DNA of 64,000 bases from Desulfobulbus oralis (GTDB lineage: Bacteria > Desulfobacterota > Desulfobulbia > Desulfobulbales > Desulfobulbaceae), in assembly GCF_002952055.1 (NCBI RefSeq), contig NZ_CP021255.1, positions 1,428,851-1,492,850 on the forward strand, written 5' to 3'. This document shows, piece by piece, positions 9,393 through 17,402 of this stretch; positions within the stretch are counted from its first letter, which is position 1; each line of letters opens with the position of its first letter. The translations under genes and the position numbers were made by a program. The notes beneath the pieces were generated by a model. It made no database searches. It was not told where the DNA came from and saw nothing but the letters and a program-made list of their open reading frames with translations.

Positions 9393-10165
9393 GCTTCCTC
9401 CTGATACAGGCGCTGCATGGCCGCGGTATATGTTCCTTCCGGCCCGGCATGCAGATAAAAGGGTGGCAGCACCGTGCAGGCATCGCCCCCGTTTTTCAGG
9501 GCTTCAACCAGGAACAGCCTGGCCTGAACCGCGCCCGGATAGCTGTACAGCATCTGCACCCGCTTGGGCGCCAGGCGGCAGCTCATCAGCGCCATCTGCA
9601 ACGCTGCCTGACTTGAGGCCCGATAGATGAAAACCGCCCGGCCCCTGTTCCTGAGGCCAAAGGCCGCGGCACGAACGAAGTCGGCCACACCGGCCGACAG
9701 ATCGTGGCGTGCGCTGGCCTCCTGCGCATCCGGGCGGATACGGCCCCGGCCCTGCTGATAGTAGGGCGGATTGCACAAGACCAGATCAAAGGATTCCGGC
9801 CGGATCACGGTACCCAACTGCCGCAGATCCGCTTCCCGCGTCTGCACCCGGTCCGTCATGCCGTTGACCGCCGCGTTTGCCGCAGCCAGCCGGGCCAGCT
9901 CCGGCTGGCGCTCCAGCAGGGTCACCGTGCAGGAGGGCACACGGTAGGCGGCAATCAGCCCGACCACGCCACAGCCGCAACCCAGATCCAAAATCCGCCA
10001 GCCCGGCCTGGGCCGCACAAAATGGGCCAGGAGCACCGCATCCATGGAAAAACGGTAGCCGTGCCGGGGCTGGAAGAGCAGGAGGCGGCCGCCAAAAAGC
10101 CGGTCCTGACTGACTTCTCCCGCGGCTGCCGGAGAGACCTGTGCAGGCTGGACGCAGGCGCTCAT
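9374..10165 (-). CDS. trmN6: tRNA1(Val) A37 N6-methyltransferase-type enzyme
   Basis: A 263-residue class I methyltransferase. The SAM loop is DLGCGCG at 60-66, and the adenine-N6 catalytic motif is NPPY at 132-135. The opening segment [29 protein letters not shown] is characteristic of the YfiC/TrmN6 family, which methylates A37 of tRNA. I chose ATG 10163-10165; longer in-frame extensions run into the divergent queD gene and show no homology. The substrate tRNA is inferred from the family. It heads the minus-strand run that continues into yifB. Confidence 0.85.
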   Translation of the reverse strand: MSACVQPAQVSPAAAGEVSQDRLFGGRLLLFQPRHGYRFSMDAVLLAHFVRPRPGWRILDLGCGCGVVGLIAAYRVPSCTVTLLERQPELARLAAANAAVNGMTDRVQTREADLRQLGTVIRPESFDLVLCNPPYYQQGRGRIRPDAQEASARHDLSAGVADFVRAAAFGLRNRGRAVFIYRASSQAALQMALMSCRLAPKRVQMLYSYPGAVQARLFLVEALKNGGDACTVLPPFYLHAGPEGTYTAAMQRLYQEEACWPRP

Positions 10166-10291
10166 GGGGGACACCGCCCGGGCCGCCAGGGCGAAAAATG
10201 CAAAAAACAGACTCGACAGTTCATGGCCAACATGTTTACCATTGAGCGCATACCGGGCGCAAGCCCGGCAACTGCACAGAGAGAGGAATGC

Positions 10292-10669
10292 GTGGATATC
10301 TTTATTGAAAGCCAATTTTCCGGCGGTCACCATCTCCGGGCCTATCCCGGCAACTGCGAACGGCCGCACGGCCACAACTGGAAGGTCAGGGTCACGGTCC
10401 GGGCGCGGAAACTGGACCGGCTCGGCATGGGCATCGATTTCCGGGAACTGAAGAGCCGTGTGGCCAGCGTGCTGGCGCAACTGGATCACCAGGATCTGAA
10501 CGAACTCCCCGCCTTCAGGGAGATCAATCCCTCCTCGGAAAACATTGCGCTTTTTCTCTATCAGGCGCTGGAGCCGCTCCTCCACGACGGGCGCTATGCG
10601 CTTTTTTCGGTGGAAGTGCGGGAAACCGACAACACCGGGGTGATCTACTACGGTGCAGACCAGCGCTGA
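10292..10669 (+). CDS. queD: 6-carboxytetrahydropterin synthase QueD
   Basis: A 125-residue enzyme that converts dihydroneopterin triphosphate to 6-carboxy-5,6,7,8-tetrahydropterin in preQ0/queuosine synthesis. The zinc and catalytic residues are visible: His13-His14 in FSGGHHLRAY and the Cys22-x3-His26-Gly-His28 motif in NCERPHGH. The LDHQDLNEL segment matches the family. GTG 10292 gives the usual family length and has GAGAGGA just upstream; in-frame ATGs at 10223 and 10232 would add an unsupported leader. The 3' end overlaps queE by 17 bases. Confidence 0.9.
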   Translation: MDIFIESQFSGGHHLRAYPGNCERPHGHNWKVRVTVRARKLDRLGMGIDFRELKSRVASVLAQLDHQDLNELPAFREINPSSENIALFLYQALEPLLHDGRYALFSVEVRETDNTGVIYYGADQR

Positions 10670-11324
10670 ACTCGCGCTCTGCGAGTGTTTTTACTCCATC
10701 CAGGGCGAGTCCGCCCGCGCCGGTCTGCCCTGCCTTTTTTTTCGCCTGGCGGGCTGCAATCTGCGCTGCCTCTGGTGCGACTCCACCTACAGCTTTACGG
10801 GCGGCAGGCCGTGCACCGTGGCCGAGGCAGCGGCCTGGGCCCTGGGGCATGCCTGCCCACTCGTGGAGCTGACCGGCGGAGAACCGCTGCTGCAGGAGGG
10901 CGCCTATCCGCTGATTGAGCGACTTTTGGCGGGCGGCAAAGAGGTTTTGCTGGAGACCAACGGCACCCTGTCCCTGGCCCGGGTCCCCCTGGAAGTCAGC
11001 GTGATTCTGGATGTCAAATGCCCCGGCTCCGGCATGGCAGCGTATTTTTGCCCTGAAAATCTGGAACTGCTGGCACTCCGGAAAAAGCGAGGCAGTACGG
11101 ATGAAGTCAAATTTGTGCTGGCCGATGAAACGGATTTCTTCTGGGCCCTGGACTTTGTGCGGAGGCACGGGCTCCACGCCCTGGTGCCGGTGCTCTTCTC
11201 CCCGGTCCGGCCGGGTCTGGAGCCGGAGCGTCTTGCCGAGCTGATGCTCGCCCATCAGGCCCCGGCCCGCCTGCAACTGCAACTCCATACCCTGCTCTGG
11301 CCAGGGCGGAAAAGGGGCGTGTAG
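10653..11324 (+). CDS. queE: 7-carboxy-7-deazaguanine synthase QueE
   Basis: A 223-residue radical-SAM enzyme that contracts 6-carboxytetrahydropterin to 7-carboxy-7-deazaguanine. It shows the opening FYSIQGES, the cluster motif C35-x3-C39-x2-C42 in GCNLRCLWC, a TGGEPLLQ SAM-binding segment, and DVKCPGSG. The GTG start lies inside the end of queD, so the pair is translationally coupled. queC and queF are not in the window. Confidence 0.92.
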   Translation: MQTSAELALCECFYSIQGESARAGLPCLFFRLAGCNLRCLWCDSTYSFTGGRPCTVAEAAAWALGHACPLVELTGGEPLLQEGAYPLIERLLAGGKEVLLETNGTLSLARVPLEVSVILDVKCPGSGMAAYFCPENLELLALRKKRGSTDEVKFVLADETDFFWALDFVRRHGLHALVPVLFSPVRPGLEPERLAELMLAHQAPARLQLQLHTLLWPGRKRGV

Positions 11325-11384
11325 CAGCGGCCGGAAAAAGTCGGCGTCCTGCCCCTGCCTGCGGGCAGCCCTGTCGTCGGCTCC

Positions 11385-13007
11385 TCATGTGCCGCGCCGT
11401 TTGGCGAGAAAAACCCTATACTCCAGGTCCGCGTCAAGATCCGTCACCACCTTGGGCTTTCCGGCCGGATATTCCCACTTTAAATCAGCTCGCTCCACAT
11501 ACACGGCAATGTCCAGTTCCGGCCCCTGCACTTTTATCCAGCGCTTTTCCGGGCGGATCTCGTAGCTGTAGGCGCTTTGCCCCTGTTCCACCGGCAGGCT
11601 CTCCCGTAACACCTGCCCCAGATCGAGTTCTGCCTGGACAGTGTCCTGGTAAACGACGCTCAGCCTGCCGCCCCGGCTGGTTTTGATACGCACATCGCCA
11701 TTGGCATATTCGCGCTCCTGTCTTGCGTCAAGATGCATCAGCGCGTAATCGTAAGGCGCAATGTGCAGCAGCTCCTCTTCTGGGGCACGCTCCAGACTGG
11801 CACGAACGCTTATTGCAGGAGGAAGAGTAGGGTGCCGTAGTATTTCGGACACTGTCGCGGGAATTTTCGCCTCCTGCCCGTAGCGGCTCAGAAAGTCCGC
11901 AATTTCCGCCATCCGCTCCCGGTTGGCCGGAACCTCTTCCAGCGCAGCGAGGCGTTTTGTCTGGGACCACACACTCAGATCGATCGCGCCCAAAGGTGTC
12001 CACACGCCGACAAGCACCAGGGGCACAAGCAGAGCCAGGGCCATGCGGCAATCCTTGCGCAAAAAATGCCACCCACAGGAAAAAATCAGCCACAGCGAGG
12101 CCAGCAAAACAAAATAGCGGTTCGGCGTCAGGCCGTACTGCCGGATGCGCAGGCATACGGCGCCCAGGGCACAGACAGAGAGCAGGCCGGTCAGCAGCAG
12201 GAAAGCACGGTCAGTGGCGCGCAGGGCTTCCGTTTTCAGCCAGAGGAGCAGCAGGCTGAAACTGGAGGACCAGATGACCAGATGGACTACGCTGGGGTGG
12301 CTTTGGCCCATGCCGACCAGCCAGATCAGACAGTAGAAGGCCACCAGCACGGCATAGGCAAAGGACGAGTAGTAGAGGATGCCGTAGAGTAACTGCTCCT
12401 TTTTACCCATACTGGTGGCTTCAGCCTCTTCGGAGGCCCTGTGCGCCGTCCTGGCCAAAAACAGCAGGAACAGAGCAAAGGCGGCCAGGATATTGCCGTG
12501 GCGCCAGACCGAGGTGAGGTGCTTGATATCAAAAAGCCATTCGGCAGTGAGTAGAAAAATACCGTAAATGATAACAAACAGCAGAAAAAGCGTGCCGAAC
12601 AGCAGCCCGTTTTGCGCCAGCACCCGCAGTTGACCTGCGCCCCGCCGCGTTTGGGCCAGCACGAAAAGCAGCAATAACAGAAAGTACAGGGCAAAACAGT
12701 GCAGCTTGACCGTATGATCCAGGGCAGCGTCAAAGCGGTACACGAAAAAATAGGCCAGTACCGCCGAGCCCAGGGCGAGGGCTGCCCGCCACAGGCGGTT
12801 TCCGGGCCAGCCCAGGGCGTCAGAAATAACGAGCAGGGCAGAGGCGCAGAGAATGTTATAAAAAATCAGTCCCCCCTGCCACCCCAGAAGGCCCGAGGCC
12901 GCGCACAGGTAACACAGCGCTGCCACACCGACTGCCGCCACACTGGCCGGAGATTGCCCCGCCAGCGCCTTGACCTCATCCCTGCATTCCTCAAAAAATG
13001 CTCTCAT
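11385..13007 (-). CDS. DUF4153 multi-pass membrane protein
   Basis: A 540-residue protein with about ten hydrophobic segments in the first two thirds, the family-like RIRQYGLTPNRYFVL stretch after them, and a soluble C-terminal domain with beta-rich composition. It resembles DUF4153, a family of uncharacterised membrane proteins. ATG 13007 is preferred because GGAG lies nine bases upstream; the TTG five codons earlier is the alternative. It is downstream of and co-directional with the U32 gene, 92 bases away. No function can be assigned. Confidence 0.72.
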   Translation of the reverse strand: MRAFFEECRDEVKALAGQSPASVAAVGVAALCYLCAASGLLGWQGGLIFYNILCASALLVISDALGWPGNRLWRAALALGSAVLAYFFVYRFDAALDHTVKLHCFALYFLLLLLFVLAQTRRGAGQLRVLAQNGLLFGTLFLLFVIIYGIFLLTAEWLFDIKHLTSVWRHGNILAAFALFLLFLARTAHRASEEAEATSMGKKEQLLYGILYYSSFAYAVLVAFYCLIWLVGMGQSHPSVVHLVIWSSSFSLLLLWLKTEALRATDRAFLLLTGLLSVCALGAVCLRIRQYGLTPNRYFVLLASLWLIFSCGWHFLRKDCRMALALLVPLVLVGVWTPLGAIDLSVWSQTKRLAALEEVPANRERMAEIADFLSRYGQEAKIPATVSEILRHPTLPPAISVRASLERAPEEELLHIAPYDYALMHLDARQEREYANGDVRIKTSRGGRLSVVYQDTVQAELDLGQVLRESLPVEQGQSAYSYEIRPEKRWIKVQGPELDIAVYVERADLKWEYPAGKPKVVTDLDADLEYRVFLAKRRGT

Positions 13008-13099
13008 TCGTTCAATCTCCAATCAGCATGAAATTCGGGCGCCAAAGCAGGCCGCTCCCCTGGCCGCCCGCCCCTGCCCATGGCAGGTGGGTTGCGGCA

Positions 13100-14353
13100 T
13101 CAGCGATGGGGCGTTTTCCGCAGCAGGGTGCAGGGCGCAAGCTGCACCGCAGGCGCCAGGGTGAGGCGCACGCATTGGCTGGGTCTGGCCTGGGCAAGCG
13201 GTCGGCCGTCGGCATCATGAAGCGCCGTAATCCGGGCGGCAAGCGGCTGCAGGCGCTCCGGCAGCAGGCATTCCAGCCGATCGCCCGGAACGAGGGTATG
13301 GCGGGCTTCGACAAGCAGCGGCTCGGCTGTCCGCGCAATCCCCGCCGGCACGCTGCTCTGCGCAAGCCTGGCGCTCCCATGCAGCATGTCATCTGCATCC
13401 GGCTGGCCCAGAAAAAAATTGTCGGTGTGGCCGCGGGTGCCGATGTTCGCGAGTTCGGCAAAAAAGCGGGCCGGCATGGTCAGGCTCTCCAGTCCGGCGC
13501 CCCTTGCCTGCTGGCCGCCTATCCAGTTCAGGGCCTGGCGATACAGGTGCACGGTCTGCGCCACGTAGGCCACGGATTTCATCCGGCCCTCTATCTTCAG
13601 GGCATCCACGCCCAAAGCCACCAGCACCGGCAGATGGCCCAAAAGGCAGAGGTCTTTGGAGTTGAACACGTAGGCGCCGCGCTCGTCTTCCTCTATCGGG
13701 AAATACTGGCCCGGCCGCTTCTCCTCCACGAGAGCATAGGAGTAGCGGCAGGGTTGGGCGCAGTCGCCCCGGTTGGCGTCCCGGCCCGTGAAATAGGCGC
13801 TGAGCAGGCAACGGCCCGAATAGGCAATGCAGAGCGCGCCGTGAATAAAGACTTCGAGCCCGCAGCGCACAGCCTTGCGGATGGCCGCGATTTCCTCGCA
13901 GCCCAGTTCCCGGGCGAGGTTCAGGCGGGCCAGACCCTGCTCCTGCCAGAAAAGCGCGTGCTCCCGGTTGCTGACATTCATCTGGGTGGACAGGTGCAGC
14001 GGCATGCCCGGCGCGTGCTGCCGTGCCAGCCGCAGGATCCCGGGATCCGCCACGATGCAGGCATCCACCCCCGCTTCCTGCAAAAAGGCCAGGGATGCCG
14101 CCACGCCGTCCAGGTCGCGGTTGTGGGCAAAGATGTTCACCGCCGCATAGACCCGGACCCCGTGCGCGTGGGCAAAGGCCACCCCCTGCCGGACTTCATC
14201 CTCGCTGAAATTGGCGGCCCGGGCGCGCAGGCTGTGCTGCCTGCCGCCCAAATACACGGCATCCGCGCCGTAGTGCACCGCCACCTTCAGTTTTTCCAGA
14301 TTGCCAGCCGGCGCCAGGAGTTCCGGCAGGGCAAGGGCAGGGGCCGCGCTCAT
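13100..14353 (-). CDS. U32 peptidase-family protein (TrhP/RlhA-like)
   Basis: A 417-residue member of the U32 family. It opens PELLAPAGNLEKLKVAVHYGAD and has the diagnostic block FIHGALCIAYSGRCLLS followed by NRGDCAQPCRY, whose cysteines bind an iron-sulfur cluster in characterised relatives. Family members act in tRNA or 23S rRNA hydroxylation (TrhP, RlhA) or in ubiquinone hydroxylation (UbiU/V), rather than as confirmed peptidases. I cannot choose the substrate. Its start overlaps the decarboxylase stop by four bases, implying coupling. Confidence 0.85.
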   Translation of the reverse strand: MSAAPALALPELLAPAGNLEKLKVAVHYGADAVYLGGRQHSLRARAANFSEDEVRQGVAFAHAHGVRVYAAVNIFAHNRDLDGVAASLAFLQEAGVDACIVADPGILRLARQHAPGMPLHLSTQMNVSNREHALFWQEQGLARLNLARELGCEEIAAIRKAVRCGLEVFIHGALCIAYSGRCLLSAYFTGRDANRGDCAQPCRYSYALVEEKRPGQYFPIEEDERGAYVFNSKDLCLLGHLPVLVALGVDALKIEGRMKSVAYVAQTVHLYRQALNWIGGQQARGAGLESLTMPARFFAELANIGTRGHTDNFFLGQPDADDMLHGSARLAQSSVPAGIARTAEPLLVEARHTLVPGDRLECLLPERLQPLAARITALHDADGRPLAQARPSQCVRLTLAPAVQLAPCTLLRKTPHR

Positions 14354-15792
14354 GCCGCCTGCTCCGCCAGCATGGTCTTGCCGCTTTGCACCACAGTCTG
14401 CAAAAAGGCATCGATTTCCGGCCTGCCAATCGCTGGATTCGTGGCAATGAAGCGCATGGCCAGTTCACCGCCCACAAAGCCGGTGCCCACCAGATAGCGG
14501 CCTTCGCGTTGCATCCGCGAGCGAATGGCCTGCAAGAGTGCAGCCGCATCCACCCCTGCAGGCGGGCAGAAGCGGAAGCACAGGTTGAAGGATTCCCGTG
14601 GCGCCACCATCTCCAGTTCTGGCAGGGCCTGTACGCGCTCTTCTGCGTATTCGGCAAGCGAGAGGCAGTTTTCCACCCGCGCGGCAAAGCCCGCCCTGCC
14701 GTAAAATTTCCAGTCCAGAAAAGCTTTCAGACTGTCCACCCGGCGACCACACTGCAAGGACAGTGTGCCCAGATCACGCAGCGAGCCGTCCGCTTCGCTG
14801 CGGAAAATATAGGTCTCGTCACCCGCGCTCAGGGTCTGCTGCAAAACGCCCATATTGCCGCGCAAAAGCAGGAAATTGCACATCAGCGCGGTGCCTGGCA
14901 TCTTGTGGAAATCCAAGGTAAAGGAATCCGCCTTTTCCAGATGCGGCAGAAACTGCGCACGTAGCTTCTGGCTGAAAATCACCGGCCCGCCCCAAGCGCC
15001 GTCGCAGTGCAGCCAGAAGCCATACTTTTCGCGCAGCGGCAACAGCGGCGCTACCGGATCAAAGGCACCGCGCACCGTGGTGCCCTGGGTGGCGCAGACA
15101 AAAAAAGGCCGGCCGCCGTTTGCCGTGACCCGTGCCAGTTCCGCCTCCAGCGCATCCGTGCGCATGCGGCCGTGTTCATCCACGGGAATTTTGATCAGGT
15201 GATCGCTGCCCAGGCCCAGCACGTTGGCAGCCCGGTCAAAGGAGTAATGGGCCTCGCAGTTCACAAAGGCGAAAAGTTCCTGTTGGGCGAAGAGGCCCTT
15301 GTTCTTGGCCTGGCTTGCCTGATTGCGGGCTATGAGCAGCGCTATCAGGTTGGCGTTGCTGGAGCCGGTCGTCATCTGGCCCGATCCCTTTGGAAAGCCC
15401 ACCAGGTCCAGCATGGCCTGCAGCAGGTATTGCTCCATCAGGGTGGAGACCGGTGCGGTTTCAAAGGTGCAGGCCGAGGTGTTGCTCAGCGCGGTCACCA
15501 TTTCACCCAGCACTGAAGGCAGGTTTGCGGATGACCACATGCGGTTCATGTAGCCCGGATGCCCGGTTTTGACCGAGTAGCGCAGATACAGTTCCACCCA
15601 GCGGAAGATTTCGTCCCAGTCGCCCGGCGGGGCAGGGCGGTCAAGTTCCAGACGTCTGGCCAGCTCGGCAGGCGGCAGGTATGTCACATAGCCGCCTTCA
15701 GCCTGCCCGTCCCGGTATGCCCCGGCCAGCTCGGCCAGCCGCTGGAAGATCTGTGCCGCGTCCATTGGTTTGTCCATGGCGCCGGTCTTCAC
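14350..15792 (-). CDS. Group II PLP-dependent decarboxylase/aminotransferase
   Basis: A 480-residue fold-type I PLP enzyme of the glutamate/aromatic-amino-acid decarboxylase group. The TGSSNANLIALL segment binds the phosphate, the aspartate in LHCDGAWGG contacts the pyridine nitrogen, and the lysine in DFHKM forms the Schiff base. Possible substrates include glutamate, aspartate, cysteine sulfinate and aromatic amino acids; the sequence alone does not decide. The GTG start overlaps the rdgB stop (GTGA), which supports it over ATG 15777. It is sandwiched between rdgB and a U32 protein in one transcript. Confidence 0.85.
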   Translation of the reverse strand: MKTGAMDKPMDAAQIFQRLAELAGAYRDGQAEGGYVTYLPPAELARRLELDRPAPPGDWDEIFRWVELYLRYSVKTGHPGYMNRMWSSANLPSVLGEMVTALSNTSACTFETAPVSTLMEQYLLQAMLDLVGFPKGSGQMTTGSSNANLIALLIARNQASQAKNKGLFAQQELFAFVNCEAHYSFDRAANVLGLGSDHLIKIPVDEHGRMRTDALEAELARVTANGGRPFFVCATQGTTVRGAFDPVAPLLPLREKYGFWLHCDGAWGGPVIFSQKLRAQFLPHLEKADSFTLDFHKMPGTALMCNFLLLRGNMGVLQQTLSAGDETYIFRSEADGSLRDLGTLSLQCGRRVDSLKAFLDWKFYGRAGFAARVENCLSLAEYAEERVQALPELEMVAPRESFNLCFRFCPPAGVDAAALLQAIRSRMQREGRYLVGTGFVGGELAMRFIATNPAIGRPEIDAFLQTVVQSGKTMLAEQAA

Positions 15793-16472
15793 ACCATCCT
15801 GTCCTTTGACCAGTCGTTGTGCAGAAACTGGTGGTGGTCGGGCTTGGGCAGCCTCTGCTCGTGCAGGCGCTGCGCAAGCCAGCGCTGCACCTTGTCGAAC
15901 TCGGAGACGAATTCGGAGAGCGCTTTGCCCCGGTGGCTCACGCGGCCCTTTTCCGCCATGCTCAGCTCGGCAAAGCTCCTGCCCAAAGGCGGGTAGAAAA
16001 AGATCGGATCATAGCCGAAACCGTTTTCTCCCCGTTTTTCCGTAAGGATCTCGCCCTGGCAACTCGCCTCCCAGGTGAGCGCCGGGCCGCCGGGTGTGGC
16101 CAGCGACAGGACACAGGTGAAATGCGCCCCCCGCTGCGTCTGCCCACGCATCTCCTCCAGGACCTTCGCGCAGTTGGCGGCATCGTCCCCGTGTTCGCCT
16201 GCATAGCGTGCCGAGAACACGCCGGGCCGGCCGCCCAGCGCATCGACGCAGAGGCCGGAATCATCGGCCAGACAGGGCAGGCCCAGGACCTTTGCATAGT
16301 GCAGCGCCTTCTTGTAGGCATTGTCGTCAAAGGTCTGGCCGTCTTCCACGGCCCCAGGCAGGGGGCCGAAGTCCAGGAGCGACTGCACCTTGACCGCGTG
16401 GGCCGACAGGAGATCCTGAATTTCTTGGACTTTGCCCGCATTTTTAGTGGCCAGGATAATCAGACTTTGCAT
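15789..16472 (-). CDS. rdgB: RdgB/HAM1 non-canonical purine NTP pyrophosphatase
   Basis: A 227-residue house-cleaning enzyme that hydrolyses dITP and XTP to monophosphates. It has the ATKNAGKVQEI substrate loop, the catalytic DDSGLCVDALGGRPGVFSA block, GENGFGYDPIF, and the C-terminal SHRGKAL. ATG 16472 is the family start; an in-frame extension upstream is poor in homology. The last 25-30 residues after the family core (ending HNDWSKDRMV) are extra. It is the first gene of the rdgB-decarboxylase-U32-DUF4153 run. Confidence 0.93.
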   Translation of the reverse strand: MQSLIILATKNAGKVQEIQDLLSAHAVKVQSLLDFGPLPGAVEDGQTFDDNAYKKALHYAKVLGLPCLADDSGLCVDALGGRPGVFSARYAGEHGDDAANCAKVLEEMRGQTQRGAHFTCVLSLATPGGPALTWEASCQGEILTEKRGENGFGYDPIFFYPPLGRSFAELSMAEKGRVSHRGKALSEFVSEFDKVQRWLAQRLHEQRLPKPDHHQFLHNDWSKDRMV

Positions 16473-16873
16473 GGTTGTTCTTTTCCTCTGATGGCATTGG
16501 AGAAGCAGGAGCGGAGCCGGACATGAACACTGCTGCACCAGCCTGCTGCCGCAGAAAATCGTGCTGGTACGGTTCCAGAATGATGAAATGGTTTTTCAGG
16601 ATCTGTCTGCAAAAAAAAATATGGACAATATATAAGGATATTGACATCAGAACACAGCATATCATCAATAGTGCAACAAAGCATATATGATCATGATTTT
16701 TTGCCTTGATATCAGTATAAATATCATATTTATGATTGAAATCATGATGCATTATTACATCAAATAGCAAAAATATAGGTGCTGTCTACGGTATTTTCTA
16801 TTTTTGACCAGATATTGCATGGATCATAATCAAAAAAGACAGGAGCCTTCCATAATTTATATAGAAACAGTAT
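16473..16873. other. AT-rich intergenic region
   Basis: About 400 bases of AT-rich sequence with several ATCATGAT-type small palindromes. One possible minus-strand frame (start 16752 or 16768-16770) would encode a roughly 100-residue protein with a single hydrophobic segment, but it lacks a ribosome-binding site and runs into rdgB. I see no reliable gene. It probably holds the rdgB promoter and marks the edge of the AT-rich island. Confidence 0.4.
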
Positions 16874-17281
16874 TTATATGCTATGTTTTCTGAGCATGCC
16901 AATTTTCATTTCCCCTACATCTTCAAAACCATATTTTCTATAGAGCCTATCAGCCGGTTTGTTGGCGATGAGCATGATATAGCTGGTGGTATCCGTATGC
17001 TTTGCAAACCAGGTATCAAGGTGCTGCATGATCGTATGGCCAATGCCCTGGCGCTGGTACTCTTCGGCCACCATGACATCCGTCACCGCAAAAGAGACAG
17101 CGCCATCGCCAATGATCCGGCCCAGACCAATGAGGCTTTCGCCATCGTATACGCTGACCACATGAAGAGAGTTTTGCAGGGCCTGCCGGGCCTTGGCCAG
17201 AGGCTTTGGTCCCCCGATTTTTGAACGCAGGCGCAGGGCATTGTAGGCTTCAGGTGTTGGCGCTTCCTTTTTGAGTTCCAT
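16874..17281 (-). CDS. GNAT-family N-acetyltransferase
   Basis: A 135-residue GNAT enzyme. The acetyl-CoA pyrophosphate loop is Q76-R-Q-G79-I-G81 within VAEEYQRQGIGHTIM, and the C-terminal LYRKYGFEDVGEMKIGM segment is typical of the fold. The substrate is unknown; small amines, antibiotics or protein N-termini are all possible. Base composition is intermediate between the AT-rich flank and the GC-rich core genome, which hints at transfer. Confidence 0.85.
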   Translation of the reverse strand: MELKKEAPTPEAYNALRLRSKIGGPKPLAKARQALQNSLHVVSVYDGESLIGLGRIIGDGAVSFAVTDVMVAEEYQRQGIGHTIMQHLDTWFAKHTDTTSYIMLIANKPADRLYRKYGFEDVGEMKIGMLRKHSI

Positions 17282-17346
17282 TTTTTCAAGGCACCTCCAT
17301 ATCTTTTGGCCGTACGCAACCGGTTAACAACTGACGCCTGCTCCCC

Positions 17347-17381
17347 GGTGTGCAGGCGACTTGAATGCACCAGAATCTACC
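17347..17381. repeat. Possible remnant of an IS30-type end
   Basis: A GGTG...TTGAATGCACC stretch is followed directly by AGAATCTACC. The first part resembles the right end and the second the left-end tail of the IS30-like elements at 50333-53715 (18 of 25 positions by eye for the first part). It lies between the GNAT and sulfatase genes. This may be a scar of an excised or decayed element, or chance. Confidence 0.25.
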
Positions 17382-17402
17382 GGGTCCTGGCGGGCTGTGG
17401 AA

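Noticed and set aside
16444-16770. Small membrane-protein-like minus-strand frame
   Set aside because: One hydrophobic stretch only, no ribosome-binding site, AT-rich background and overlap with rdgB; described under the intergenic entry.
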